From Candidatus Pelagibacterales bacterium (lineage in GTDB: Bacteria; Pseudomonadota; Alphaproteobacteria; TMED109), in NCBI GenBank assembly GCA_002715505.1, contig PAZF01000012.1:16994-75307 (forward strand): a stretch of 58,314 nucleotides of DNA, in the 5' to 3' direction. The notes below the pieces were generated by a model. That model was not told the DNA's origin. It did not search any database and saw only the letters and a program-made list of their open reading frames with translations. Positions 25,944 to 35,368 of this stretch are shown piece by piece. Both the position numbers and the translations under genes were made by a program. Every line of letters starts with the position of its first letter. Within the stretch, counting starts at the first letter, position 1.

Positions 25944-26582
25944 TTATTGTAAAACAAAAGAAGTAAAATGAATACCTTCTACTCCCCCGAACCCTTCTTT
26001 ATCTTCAAGAAATATATTTAGAGCATCTCTTAATGCATCAGCAAGACTTTGTTTTCCATCTCTACCAGCCACATCTTGTTCTGAATATTCACTCATTACT
26101 CCTAATATAATACCTCTTAGAGCCAACTGATGGCTTTCTACATTGACCATGACTTCTTCATCATACTGAGTAGAAACACCTACTGTAATTTGAAGAAACT
26201 TTTTAGATTCTCTTAAATTTGTAGTAAAGTTACCAGGAAATTCATAATAAGTAGTTAAAAACTTTTCTTCTACATTTACTTTTTTTACCTTCTTTTTTGG
26301 AACACATTCTTCTTCTCCATCAGCATTTTCTACACATTCCATTTCTATCTCGCCTTCTTCTTCTGCATTCTCATCCTCAGGAGCTTCTTCTTTTTTTTCT
26401 TTTTCAGGGTTTTTTCCTTCAAGTATTTCTGATACTTCTGCAGAAGGATCAGGCTCACTACCTCCACCAAAAATTAGCGCTCCTATTCCTAATCCTATGC
26501 CTAACAACACTAATCCTGCTGCGGCAAATATTGCAATTTTTACAATTCCACCTTTTTTATTTTCTTCATTATTTTCAGCCAT
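25944..26582 (-). CDS. fliL: Flagellar basal-body protein FliL
   Basis: 212 residues. A basic-acidic start, one membrane helix (GIVKIAIFAAAGLVLLGIGL), a Glu-rich linker of about 60 residues and a periplasmic domain with FLQITVGVSTQYDEEV and a C-terminal FTSFVLQ, the usual FliL ending. FliL supports stator function near the motor. The linker is longer than in E. coli. Confidence 0.92.
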   Translation of the reverse strand: MAENNEENKKGGIVKIAIFAAAGLVLLGIGLGIGALIFGGGSEPDPSAEVSEILEGKNPEKEKKEEAPEDENAEEEGEIEMECVENADGEEECVPKKKVKKVNVEEKFLTTYYEFPGNFTTNLRESKKFLQITVGVSTQYDEEVMVNVESHQLALRGIILGVMSEYSEQDVAGRDGKQSLADALRDALNIFLEDKEGFGGVEGIHFTSFVLQ

Positions 26583-26598
26583 ATCTCACTCCAAATAT

Positions 26599-27840
26599 TT
26601 ATGCCTTTATGTAAACTAAGTTATTACTTTTATGATGTTTTTCTATTTTTGAATCTAAGCTTTCTTCTTCTTCAATATTTTTTTTTGAAATATCTTTTTT
26701 TTCTTTTTTTAGATTTTCATCTGCAAACTTATTCTGATTATTATAGCTTAAATTCAGGTTGCTTAAATTTAATCCTTGAGAACTAAACGATTTTTGTAAG
26801 CTGGTATTACTTTCTGAAAGCAAGGTAGCAACGCTATTATTATCTACTTTTAAAGTAATTTCTACGTTATCTCCATTTATTTCAAGCATTACTTCAATTT
26901 TTCCTAAATTCTCAGGTTTGATCTCAATTTCAAATTTATTATTACCTAACTTAATGTTTCTTTCAAATATTTCAGCAATTCTTTGATTCACATTATTGCT
27001 TTTAATATCTAAAATATTTTTCAAAACATTATTAGCTGATCTGTTTAAATTATCATTTTTCTCTGTTTCAGGACTGTCCAAATTTAAATTAAGATTGGTA
27101 CTTTTACTGTTTAGCGAAGTTGTGCTTTTTTCTAAAGTATTTATATCTGTGCTCTCATTAAATTTATTTTTTATTATTATATTATTATTTTTTTGCTCAT
27201 TAGAAATTTTTATAATTTCAGTATTCAAATTATTAGAAGATATTAGTTTTAATACTTTTTTATTTCTATTGCTATTTTTAGCATTATTAAAGTTTAAATA
27301 ATTTTTAAAAAATGTCTTTATTTTTTTTTGTTTTTTTGGTTTCTCAAGATTTTCATTAATATTTAACGATACATTTTTTTTAATACCTAACTTTTGTATC
27401 TGTACATTAACATTATTAACTTCCAATATTTTATTATTTTTTTTTACATCAGTTTTAGTATTTAAAATATTATAATTTACCTTCTGATCGGAATGACTAT
27501 TATGATTGTTAGTGTTGGGTGTTTTAGCTAAAAATTTTTTTATTAATACTTTATCTTCTATTTTCTCTGACTTTTTTTCGCCTTCTATACTAATATTGAC
27601 TTTTGAGTTTAAACTATTTTTTAAGATATTTTCAGTAGTAAAGTCATTAACATTTTTTGTTTCATTTTCTTGAGTTTCTAGTTTAGATGTATTTAAAATA
27701 TTATTTTTATCACCTAAAAGAAAACCGCTTATATCTGAAGAAAAATCTTCACTTTTCTCACCTGAAGGCTTTTTTTTGCCATTAGAAATGGCACTGCCTT
27801 CTAATAAACCTGCAAATAGATTTTCTATAATATTTTTCAT
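26599..27840 (-). CDS. fliK: Flagellar hook-length control protein FliK
   Basis: 413 residues. The long N-terminal region is Asn/Lys-rich and looks disordered. The C-terminal Flg_hook domain (about 290-370) contains KFEIEIKPENLGKIEVMLEI and a following TLLSESNTSLQKSFSSQGL, which is the typical FliK pattern with LxPxxLG. FliK measures hook length and signals FlhB to switch substrates. A sigma-54 promoter (27865-27879) lies right upstream. Confidence 0.88.
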   Translation of the reverse strand: MKNIIENLFAGLLEGSAISNGKKKPSGEKSEDFSSDISGFLLGDKNNILNTSKLETQENETKNVNDFTTENILKNSLNSKVNISIEGEKKSEKIEDKVLIKKFLAKTPNTNNHNSHSDQKVNYNILNTKTDVKKNNKILEVNNVNVQIQKLGIKKNVSLNINENLEKPKKQKKIKTFFKNYLNFNNAKNSNRNKKVLKLISSNNLNTEIIKISNEQKNNNIIIKNKFNESTDINTLEKSTTSLNSKSTNLNLNLDSPETEKNDNLNRSANNVLKNILDIKSNNVNQRIAEIFERNIKLGNNKFEIEIKPENLGKIEVMLEINGDNVEITLKVDNNSVATLLSESNTSLQKSFSSQGLNLSNLNLSYNNQNKFADENLKKEKKDISKKNIEEEESLDSKIEKHHKSNNLVYIKA

Positions 27841-27864
27841 TATTACTCACTTGTAAAAAATACT

Positions 27865-27879
27865 GCAAAAATAGTGCCA
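27865..27879 (-). promoter_or_regulatory. Sigma-54 promoter of fliK-fliL-fliM-fliN
   Basis: Minus strand TGGCACTATTTTTGC: consensus TGGCAC and TTGC with five bases between. The predicted start (about 27853) leaves a leader of 13 bases before the fliK ATG at 27840, with AAGTGAG as the ribosome site. It abuts the fliJ stop, so it is an internal promoter of the long operon. Confidence 0.78.
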
Positions 27880-28284
27880 TCAGTTATTTTTTGGAGGAGG
27901 CATGCTATTGATGAAATTTTTCTCTATATTATTTTTTTCTAATTTAGTAATAACTTTAATTTTTTCATCAACTAAATCTTTTTCTTTTATAAGCTTACCT
28001 AAATTTTTTTTTGCCCTTTCTATTTCAATATTTAGGAATTTTTCTCTATTTTCTGATATATAAATTTGCTCTACTAATTTTAATTTATATTGGCTTTTTT
28101 CTTTTATATTCCAAGCCAACTCTGTTTTATCTATATAGGTGTTTTGTAAAATATCTTTTAATTTTTTTTTATTGTTTTTATTTTTTTCATACTCATTATC
28201 TAATGTAGAAATTTCTATTTTTTGGTTTAGTAGTTTTTTTTGTTTTAATAAACTAAGATTTTTTAGTCTTTTTTTATTTAACAT
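27880..28284 (-). CDS. fliJ: FliJ-type flagellar export chaperone
   Basis: 134 residues, almost all Lys, Glu, Asn and Leu, predicted as one long coiled coil (KLVEQIYISENREKFLNIEI region). FliJ proteins are short coiled coils that sit as the stalk of the FliI ATPase ring. Sequence identity to known FliJ cannot be judged by eye; the call is by length, coiled coil and position directly after fliI, which it overlaps by 11 bases. Confidence 0.75.
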   Translation of the reverse strand: MLNKKRLKNLSLLKQKKLLNQKIEISTLDNEYEKNKNNKKKLKDILQNTYIDKTELAWNIKEKSQYKLKLVEQIYISENREKFLNIEIERAKKNLGKLIKEKDLVDEKIKVITKLEKNNIEKNFINSMPPPKNN

Positions 28285-29614
28285 TTTGCTTCGAATTTTC
28301 TAATAGGCCCTTGAGTTTCTCATAAGATCCTTCGAAAGTATCTTTTTCTGAGCTGTCCTGTTTCATAAACTCAACAATTTTAGGCCAAATTTGATGTGCA
28401 TCGTCTATTGACTTATCCTGTCCTTTTGAATAACCTCCCATTAGCACTAAATCTCTGCTTTCCTTATAAACTGAAACTATCCTTTTTAATTCTCTACTGA
28501 GTTTTTTATGTTCTTCAGGTACTATATCATCCATTACTCTACTAATTGAATTTTGAATGTCTATTGCTGGATAAATGCCTAATTGAGCTTGTTCTCTAGA
28601 TAAAATAATGTGTCCGTCTAGAATTGCTCTAGCAGAATCTACAACAGGATCGTTATGATCATCAGAGTCTGCTAAAACTGTATAAAATGCAGTTATGTTT
28701 CCTTCTGAATTATTACCACTTCCGGCTCTCTCTATCAAAGCAGGTATCATAGAAATAACTGAAGGAGGATACCCTTTAGAAGTAGGTTGTTCTCCTAAAG
28801 CCAAACCGATTTCTCTTTTAGCATGCGCTACTCTCGTTAGAGAGTCCATAATTAGTAAAACATTCTTACCTTTTGAACGAAAGTATTCAGCTATTGCAGT
28901 ACACCTATTAGCTCCTCTCATTCTTAATAATGGAGATCTATCAGCAGGTACAGCAACTATTATAATTTTATTATTTTTATCATAACTTAGTAAAGATTCT
29001 ACCATAATTTTTACTTCTCTTGCTCTTTCACCAATTAGACCTACTACTACTACATCAGAATTAGAATATTTACTCATCATTTGCAACAAAACTGATTTAC
29101 CAACACCACTTCCTGCAATAATGCCTATTCTTTGACCTTTCCCTATAGTTATAATAGAGTTAATACTACGTACTCCTACATCAAATGCTGTATCTATTTT
29201 TTTTCTTTCTAAAGGATTTACTGCTTTACCATTTAATGGCCAATTTTCTTTTAACTTGCCTAACGGTTTTCCATCTAAAGGATAGCCCATTCCATCGATG
29301 ACTCTTCCCAAAAGTTGATTTCCTACATCTATATTCACCCCTTCATCAACTAGTTTAACTCTAGATCCCACTTTTAGTTTAGTATCCGTTTTATGCAGAG
29401 CTATTAGATTTTTATTATTTCTAAAACCTATAACTTCAGCACTAGTTTTATATGCATCAAGACTTTCTATTTCACAAACACTTCCTACTGAAGCAGGAAA
29501 ACCATCTGTTTCTACAATACTTCCCTCTAAACCTCTAACTACTCCAGAAATTTCTGTATTAATTTTTATTTTTTCTAGTTTATTACTATTAATTATTTTT
29601 TTTATTAAGCTCAT
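28274..29614 (-). CDS. fliI: Flagellum-specific ATPase FliI
   Basis: 446 residues, full length. Walker A is GIIAGSGVGKSVLL, and the F1/T3SS ATPase signature is TSKGYPPSVISMIPALIERAG with ALGEQPTSKG just before it. FliI powers the export apparatus, in a ring with FliH and FliJ. It lies 3 bases after fliH. Confidence 0.96.
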   Translation of the reverse strand: MSLIKKIINSNKLEKIKINTEISGVVRGLEGSIVETDGFPASVGSVCEIESLDAYKTSAEVIGFRNNKNLIALHKTDTKLKVGSRVKLVDEGVNIDVGNQLLGRVIDGMGYPLDGKPLGKLKENWPLNGKAVNPLERKKIDTAFDVGVRSINSIITIGKGQRIGIIAGSGVGKSVLLQMMSKYSNSDVVVVGLIGERAREVKIMVESLLSYDKNNKIIIVAVPADRSPLLRMRGANRCTAIAEYFRSKGKNVLLIMDSLTRVAHAKREIGLALGEQPTSKGYPPSVISMIPALIERAGSGNNSEGNITAFYTVLADSDDHNDPVVDSARAILDGHIILSREQAQLGIYPAIDIQNSISRVMDDIVPEEHKKLSRELKRIVSVYKESRDLVLMGGYSKGQDKSIDDAHQIWPKIVEFMKQDSSEKDTFEGSYEKLKGLLENSKQNVK

Positions 29615-29617
29615 ATT

Positions 29618-30505
29618 TTAGCTCTCTAATTTTTGCTTAATTCTAATACCATTTACCAGCAACTCTACTTCCCCATTTTGTAATTCTGTTTTTTTAGAAA
29701 TATTCATTTCTTTTAGTTTTGCTTTAATATCTTTATTTTTTTCCAAGACTGTATAATCGTCTTCACTTATTAGTATTTCGATTTTTCCTTCATTATTATC
29801 AAGACTTGAAACAAAGTTTTTTATTTTCTTTAAAAACTCCGTTGGTAAAGCTTTAATTATTTTCCCTGTTAATTCAGAGCTGAGATTTAGGATTTTATCA
29901 GAAATAAGATTTTCTAATTCTGTTAAGTCATGTAACTCAGTTTTAGCAATTTTATCACTTATACTGTTTAGCTTTGCTATAGCTGAATCTGCGCCTTCTT
30001 TTATCTCTGAATATGCAGCTTCTTTTCCTTTTTCATAAGATGTTTTTTTTTCATTTTCTAAAATTTTCAAATGTTCATTTTTTTCAATAACTTTTTCTTC
30101 TAGAAAATTATTTTTATTTTCATCTTCTTCAGGACCTGGATCTTTATCAAGACTTTTTAAACCTTCTTCTTTAAGCCGGCTATCTTTGCTTTTATTATCT
30201 TCTCTTTCTAATAAATTATCATCTTCTTCTTTTGTTTCTACTTTTCCTTGACTTTCTTTATCGTCTTGTTTTTTTTCATTTATATCTTCTTTTTTATCTT
30301 CTAAATCCTTGCTGTATTTTTTTGCTATGTCATGCAATGTCACTTTTTTAAAATTTGTAGAAACTTCATTTTTTATTTCTTTAATTTTAAATGTATTTTC
30401 TCTGCTTGCCTGAATTAAACGAGAAATTTCTTCATCACTTAGAGGTGTATCTTTCTCATTTTCTTCCTCGTTATTTACATTAGTGCTTAAACTTTCATTG
30501 CTCAC
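29618..30505 (-). CDS. fliH: FliH-type flagellar assembly protein
   Basis: 295 residues. An acidic, Lys/Glu-rich N-terminal half (long runs of charged residues between about 60 and 150) is followed by EKGKEAAYSEIKEGADSAIA, then ILNLSSELTGKIIKALP and a C-terminal strand region. This matches FliH, which regulates FliI and tethers it to the C-ring. Position between fliF and fliI supports the call. The charged insert is longer than in enteric FliH. Confidence 0.82.
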   Translation of the reverse strand: MSNESLSTNVNNEEENEKDTPLSDEEISRLIQASRENTFKIKEIKNEVSTNFKKVTLHDIAKKYSKDLEDKKEDINEKKQDDKESQGKVETKEEDDNLLEREDNKSKDSRLKEEGLKSLDKDPGPEEDENKNNFLEEKVIEKNEHLKILENEKKTSYEKGKEAAYSEIKEGADSAIAKLNSISDKIAKTELHDLTELENLISDKILNLSSELTGKIIKALPTEFLKKIKNFVSSLDNNEGKIEILISEDDYTVLEKNKDIKAKLKEMNISKKTELQNGEVELLVNGIRIKQKLES

Positions 30506-30517
30506 AGTAAACTCCTA

Positions 30518-32254
30518 TTAATTTTCCTCAGCTTCTTTTTTATTTCCTTGCTTCATAAGTGCTTTAAATACACTTGATACTCTTCCTGCTTCATCTCCTA
30601 CTATCATTCTAATTACAGCTACTTTATCATCATAAGTGTTTGCTGTGTCAAGCATATCTGGAGATATTGCAGATTTTTTAGGTTTAAGCTTAGCTTTAAT
30701 ATCTTCTAAAGACTCTCCTTCTTGAACTTCTATTTTATCTTCCTCTTCTTCATCTTCATCTAAAGCTACTGCTCCTGTACCACCATCAGCTATAGCTCCT
30801 CCAACAGGAACCAATATTCTATTTAATAATGGTTTTAATGCACCAAAAATTACAATAGCTAGAATTAGAATGGTAAATAATTTTCCTAATAATTCTCTTA
30901 TAGCCGAATTTTCATACCAAGGAACGGTGCTTAACTCAATTTCATCAATAAATTCACCACTAGAAATTGTAATTGAGTCGCCTCTTTCTTGTTTGAAGCC
31001 TATAGCGTCTCTTACTAGAGCTTCAATATTACCTTTTTCTTCATCACTTAACTTTTGAAGTACATTTTCTCCTAATTCATTTAAAACAAGTTTATCTCTT
31101 ACTAAAATTGCTGCTACTATTCTTTTTATTTGTCCAGTTGGATTTCTAATCGCAGTTACCCTTTTACTTACTTCGTAATTTTTAATGCTACTAGAGCTTT
31201 GAGATTTAATTTTTGATCCGGCTGGAGCAGACTCTGGTGCGCCTGTAGCTAAATCAGCTGCTACTGGCGGTGTATTTGCAACAGCACCTGGAATACCAAC
31301 TGCCTCTGGTTCTGATGTTAAGTCTTGAGTTGCCTGTTCACTTCTTAATGCCGTACCCTCAGGATCTACTATTTCTTCAGTAACATTTTGAGTTGTAAAG
31401 TCTACGTCAACATTAACTTGTGCAGTTATATTTCCTGCGCCTAAAATAGGCGTTAATAGAGATATTACTCTCTGTCTATAAACTTGTTCTAATTTCATAG
31501 TATATTCTAATTGTCTATTTGATAAGGCAGAGGTAGGATCATTGGTAGGCCTAGATAATAAATTACCATGCTGATCAACAACTGTTACGTTTTCCGACGG
31601 TAAATTTGGAACAGAAGAAGAAACTAAGTGCACTATAGCTCTTACTTGATTCTCTCCTAAACTTCTACCTGCACCTAATTTTACAAATACTGATGCTGTA
31701 GGATTACCTCTTTCTCTAACAAAAACAGATTTGTCGGGTATAGCCAAATGGACTCTAGCTCCTAATATACCTGAGATTTCATTTATTGATCTTGCAAGTT
31801 CACTCTCTTGACTTTGTCTTATCTTTACTGCCTCTACTGATCTGCTAGTCCCCATTGGAAGGTCGCTCAAATTATCATATCCACTGGGTAAAGACTCCGG
31901 CAAACCTTCAGCAGCTAGAAGCATCTTTGACTGATAATAATCTGTGCTAGGTACTAATACTTCGCCTGTAGCAGTATCTAAGGAAACATCAATCCCTTTT
32001 TGTCTTAACGACTCCACTACCTTTGCCTTATCACCTTCTGTTAATGAAGAAAATAAAGTTGTTTTAGCGGGTTCACGCATAGTTATAAATATAATAATCC
32101 CAATAAAGGCTACTAACAAAGCCACTACTGTAGGTAGTGCCCTTTTTGCAGCAGGTTCTTCTAACAACCTTCTTATATCAGTTATGTAAGAGTTTGTCTT
32201 TGTAATAAGGTTGGTTTTATTATCATTTACGTTTGAAACAGTAGTATCAGCCAT
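30518..32254 (-). CDS. fliF: Flagellar MS-ring protein FliF
   Basis: 578 residues, the usual size. N-terminal membrane helix (ALPTVVALLVAFIGIIIFITM), then the YscJ/FliF periplasmic repeat with STDYYQSKMLLAAEGLPES and LARSINEISGILGARVHLA, a middle linker and a second membrane helix near 455-475. The C-terminal cytoplasmic tail (IRMIVGDEAGRVSSVFKALM) is where FliG would bind. Only 12 bases separate it from fliH; fliG, usually between them, is absent. Confidence 0.95.
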   Translation of the reverse strand: MADTTVSNVNDNKTNLITKTNSYITDIRRLLEEPAAKRALPTVVALLVAFIGIIIFITMREPAKTTLFSSLTEGDKAKVVESLRQKGIDVSLDTATGEVLVPSTDYYQSKMLLAAEGLPESLPSGYDNLSDLPMGTSRSVEAVKIRQSQESELARSINEISGILGARVHLAIPDKSVFVRERGNPTASVFVKLGAGRSLGENQVRAIVHLVSSSVPNLPSENVTVVDQHGNLLSRPTNDPTSALSNRQLEYTMKLEQVYRQRVISLLTPILGAGNITAQVNVDVDFTTQNVTEEIVDPEGTALRSEQATQDLTSEPEAVGIPGAVANTPPVAADLATGAPESAPAGSKIKSQSSSSIKNYEVSKRVTAIRNPTGQIKRIVAAILVRDKLVLNELGENVLQKLSDEEKGNIEALVRDAIGFKQERGDSITISSGEFIDEIELSTVPWYENSAIRELLGKLFTILILAIVIFGALKPLLNRILVPVGGAIADGGTGAVALDEDEEEEDKIEVQEGESLEDIKAKLKPKKSAISPDMLDTANTYDDKVAVIRMIVGDEAGRVSSVFKALMKQGNKKEAEEN

Positions 32255-32276
32255 TTATTTAGTCTCCTTTTTAAAT

Positions 32277-32633
32277 TTATACGGGCATATTCATAATATC
32301 TTTATAAGCACTTAAAACTTTATTCCTTACATTTAAAGTAATCTGAAAAGCTAGCTTAGAAATTTGTTGATTAACTATGACCTTAGTCAGATCCTGTTCA
32401 TTACCTAGCTCATAGTTTTTTGTTATTTTTGCAGCTTCATTCTGCGTCTTTGCCACATTATTAATAGCATCACTTACATTTTGTAAAAAGTTATTCTCAT
32501 TAAGCAAATTATTATTTTTAAGTACTGAATTTTGTTCGGATAAGATTTCTTTTTTTGAAACTAATTCTTCATTTATTTTATTTTCATTAGCTCTGCTAAT
32601 TAAATTTAATCCTGTGCTATTTATTTTGTTCAT
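32277..32633 (-). CDS. fliE: Flagellar hook-basal body protein FliE
   Basis: 118 residues. The C-terminal part has NEQDLTKVIVNQQISKLAFQ, then RNKVLSAYKDIMNMPV, the FliE signature with its terminal M-P-V. FliE joins the MS ring to the rod. It starts after the sigma-54 regulator and precedes fliF by 22 bases. Confidence 0.93.
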   Translation of the reverse strand: MNKINSTGLNLISRANENKINEELVSKKEILSEQNSVLKNNNLLNENNFLQNVSDAINNVAKTQNEAAKITKNYELGNEQDLTKVIVNQQISKLAFQITLNVRNKVLSAYKDIMNMPV

Positions 32634-32641
32634 AAAACCTC

Positions 32642-33799
32642 CTAATTACCAAGAGCAAAAATCTTTTCTTCTAATTGTTGATAATATTCATTATAGTTTT
32701 GAACACTATCATCGACTAAGATATGCTCCTCATTTATATTTATTGAATTAGATAAAACTATTGATCTTAATATAACATTTTCTAGTTCTCTCACATTTCC
32801 CGACCAATTGTGTTTTTTAAGGACATCTTGAGCCTTCTTTGATAGATATGGGAAATCCTTGTTTTCTACATTATTTTTTTTAATAATTGACACTACTATT
32901 GGAATAATATCATCTATTCTTTCACTGAGACCAAAAGTTTTTATAGGGAATACATTTAATCTATAATATAAATCTTCTCTAAAATTATTCTTCTTTACCT
33001 CCTCGGCCATATTTCTATTAGTAGTTGCAATAATTCTGACATTAATTTCTACTTCTCTATTTCCTCCCACAGGAGTTAATTTTTTTTCTTGCAATACTCT
33101 TAATAATTTAGCTTGTAAACTCAAAGGCATTTCTGAAATTTCATCTAATAGCAAAGTTCCATTATCTGCCGCTCTAAATATTCCTTTATTTGAATGAGAT
33201 GCCCCAGTAAAAGAACCTTTTTCATGTCCAAATAATATTGCCTCTAGCATATTCTCAGGAATTGCCGCACAATTTACAGCAATAAAAGGTTTATCCTTTC
33301 TTGGAGATTGATCATGAATATAATTGGCCACTACTTCTTTTCCTGTTCCCGTAGGACCATTTATAAAAACAGTAACATCGGTACTAGCTACTTTCTTTGC
33401 AAGTGACTTAAGCAGCAATGACTCTTTGCTACCAGTTACAAACTTTTGATCATCTAAGCTAAAATTCAATACTGTTTCTAAACTGTAGGTATCATTTTCT
33501 ATTAAATTTAATTTGATTAACGAATTTCCAAGTTCTTTCTTTAGTTGAAAATTTTCGTTATATCCTTCAATTAGAATTATTTTTTTTATTTTAAGGTTTC
33601 TTGCTAACCCTAATAAGCTTTTACTATCTTCTCCATATTGTTTTAATGCATCACTGTGACAAATTAATGTGCAAGTATTATTAGCTGTTAATTTATCCAA
33701 ATTATCTAATACTTGAACATCAGCATCTCTTTCTTCAAGTTTATTTTTTATGAAATCTAATTCTTTTATACTTTCTTTTATTATACTTACCTTTGTCAT
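32642..33799 (-). CDS. Sigma-54 activator without DNA-binding domain (FlbD/FlgR-like)
   Basis: 385 residues from ATG 33797-33799, chosen because GGAGGA (33803-33808) sits just upstream. The N-terminal 110 residues look like a degenerate receiver with no clear phospho-acceptor. The AAA+ domain has Walker A GPTGTGKE, the sigma-54 contact loop GSFTGA (Ser for Ala), Walker B GTLLLDE and NWSGNVREL. After that the protein ends within about 30 residues, with no helix-turn-helix. Such activators (for example FlgR) act from solution or with a partner. Transcribed from its own sigma-54 promoter at 33826. Confidence 0.88.
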   Translation of the reverse strand: MTKVSIIKESIKELDFIKNKLEERDADVQVLDNLDKLTANNTCTLICHSDALKQYGEDSKSLLGLARNLKIKKIILIEGYNENFQLKKELGNSLIKLNLIENDTYSLETVLNFSLDDQKFVTGSKESLLLKSLAKKVASTDVTVFINGPTGTGKEVVANYIHDQSPRKDKPFIAVNCAAIPENMLEAILFGHEKGSFTGASHSNKGIFRAADNGTLLLDEISEMPLSLQAKLLRVLQEKKLTPVGGNREVEINVRIIATTNRNMAEEVKKNNFREDLYYRLNVFPIKTFGLSERIDDIIPIVVSIIKKNNVENKDFPYLSKKAQDVLKKHNWSGNVRELENVILRSIVLSNSININEEHILVDDSVQNYNEYYQQLEEKIFALGN

Positions 33800-33825
33800 A
33801 TTTCCTCCATTACAAATAAGGAAAC

Positions 33826-33840
33826 GCAAAAACTTTGCCA
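33826..33840 (-). promoter_or_regulatory. Sigma-54 promoter upstream of the activator gene and fliE-fliF
   Basis: Minus strand TGGCAAAGTTTTTGC: TGGCA and TTGC at the correct distance. Predicted start about 33814, giving a 15-base leader with GGAGGA before the ATG at 33799. Control of an activator by sigma-54 suggests autoregulation by it or by the adjacent FleQ-type protein. Confidence 0.75.
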
Positions 33841-33968
33841 AACTTAAAAAAAAAATAAAAAATATATTTAAGCCTACATTTCAGCTATTTTTAATATTTT
33901 TATAGCATTTTTAATTTTAGTGTCATAAAATTGTCATTAATTTAAAATATATATTCAATATTTTGACT

Positions 33969-35048
33969 GTGGCAAAAGACATAAATGACATAATAATTGG
34001 TGAAAGTAAAAATGTTTTAGAACTTAAATTTCTAATAGATAAAGTTGCTAAATCAGAAAGCACAGTATTAGTTTTAGGAGAAACAGGCACAGGAAAAGAA
34101 CTAGTTGCAAAAGCTTTACACTCAGCATCTAAAAGAAAAGGCTCTTTTATTCCAGTTAATTGTGCTGCAATACCAGCAGAATTACTAGAAAGTGAATTAT
34201 TTGGACATGAAAAAGGAGCTTTTACCGGAGCTGAAAAATCAAGAGTGGGTAGATTTGAACTTTCATCTGGTGGCACATTGTTTCTTGATGAAATAGGAGA
34301 TATATCTCTTTCTCTACAAGCTAAACTACTAAGGGCACTGGAAAATAAGTGCATACAAAAAGTAGGAGGCGGTAAAGAAATCTCACTTGATTTAAGAATG
34401 GTATGTGCAACTCATCAAGATCTTGAAAAGAAAGTAGCTGACGGAAGTTTTAGAGCAGATTTATATTACAGGATTAACGTATTTCCTATTAATGTTCCTA
34501 CTCTTTCTCAAAGAAGCGAAGATATTCCTTTACTGATAAACTATATTTTAAGTAATTTAAAAAAAGATAAAAATAATCTTCCTAAATTTACATCAGAAGC
34601 TCTCGAAGTACTTAAAAGACATTTATGGCCAGGTAATATAAGAGAACTTAAAAATGTTTTAGAAAGAGCCTATATTTTATTTGAAAACAAGCAAATTGAA
34701 AAAAATCATGTTTTAGAAAATCTTATTAGACTTAAGGCCCCAACTTCGAAAGAAGAACAAGAAGCCCTTTGGGATGCTACTCAAGAACTTGATAATGTAG
34801 AAGAAAATAATGGATTACAATCATTCAATAAAAAAAGCTCAGCGCCTCTACCTCATCCAAAACATTATGCTGATTGGTTTGACTTTTTTGAAAATATTGA
34901 CTTAAGAGTATATTTAAGAGATGTGGAAGTAGTATTAATAGAGTCGGCCATAAAAAAGTCTGATGGTGTTGTTTCCAAGGCTGCCGAATTGTTAAAAATT
35001 AACAGAACCACTTTGATTGAAAAAATGAAAAAACTCCAAATTAATTAG
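33969..35048 (+). CDS. FleQ/FlrA-type sigma-54 activator lacking a receiver domain
   Basis: 359 residues from GTG 33969 (TTG 33963 is an alternative; neither has a clear ribosome site). The AAA+ domain starts almost at once: Walker A GETGTGKE, sigma-54 loop GAFTGA, Walker B GTLFLDE, and [12 protein letters not shown]-terminal Fis-type helix-turn-helix ([20 protein letters not shown]) resembles that of FleQ. There is no N-terminal regulatory domain, unlike FleQ itself. It is divergent from the other activator across about 130 bases. Likely the master flagellar activator of the region. Confidence 0.9.
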   Translation: MAKDINDIIIGESKNVLELKFLIDKVAKSESTVLVLGETGTGKELVAKALHSASKRKGSFIPVNCAAIPAELLESELFGHEKGAFTGAEKSRVGRFELSSGGTLFLDEIGDISLSLQAKLLRALENKCIQKVGGGKEISLDLRMVCATHQDLEKKVADGSFRADLYYRINVFPINVPTLSQRSEDIPLLINYILSNLKKDKNNLPKFTSEALEVLKRHLWPGNIRELKNVLERAYILFENKQIEKNHVLENLIRLKAPTSKEEQEALWDATQELDNVEENNGLQSFNKKSSAPLPHPKHYADWFDFFENIDLRVYLRDVEVVLIESAIKKSDGVVSKAAELLKINRTTLIEKMKKLQIN

Positions 35049-35050
35049 TT

Positions 35051-35368
35051 TTAATTATTTTGTGAATATGCCTTAAAAGTTTTTCTTAACTTATTAAAGT
35101 CTTCCTGCTTTTTTGTAATTGAAGACTGAGTATCTTCTATGAGTTTACAATTATTTACCCATATAAGTTTGAGTCTTTTTTTATTCTTAATATTTAAATT
35201 AGCTGCATCTTTAGAAATTTTTTGTAAAATAATCTTTCTAGCTAAATCTAGTTTTGTAACTTCTCCAAAATTTCCTATTGTAATACTATCAGCTATTTTA
35301 GAGGATAATTGTTCAAGTTTGTAAAAATAGCTGTCTAATTCTTCATTAAAATTAGTATTATTACGCAT
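35051..35368 (-). CDS. Small FliT-like flagellar chaperone candidate
   Basis: 105 residues from ATG 35366-35368, which overlaps the stop of the FliS-like gene (ATGCGTAA). Helical, with a coiled-coil look (LDSYFYKLEQLSSKIADSI; TKKQEDFNKLRKTF). Small helical proteins just after fliS are commonly FliT, the FliD chaperone. Sequence support is weak; position is the main evidence. It converges with the activator gene, two bases apart. Confidence 0.45.
   Translation of the reverse strand: MRNNTNFNEELDSYFYKLEQLSSKIADSITIGNFGEVTKLDLARKIILQKISKDAANLNIKNKKRLKLIWVNNCKLIEDTQSSITKKQEDFNKLRKTFKAYSQNN

Noticed and set aside
30518-32254. FliG fused to FliF
   Set aside because: FliF ends at the usual length with its normal C-terminal tail and no FliG domain follows.
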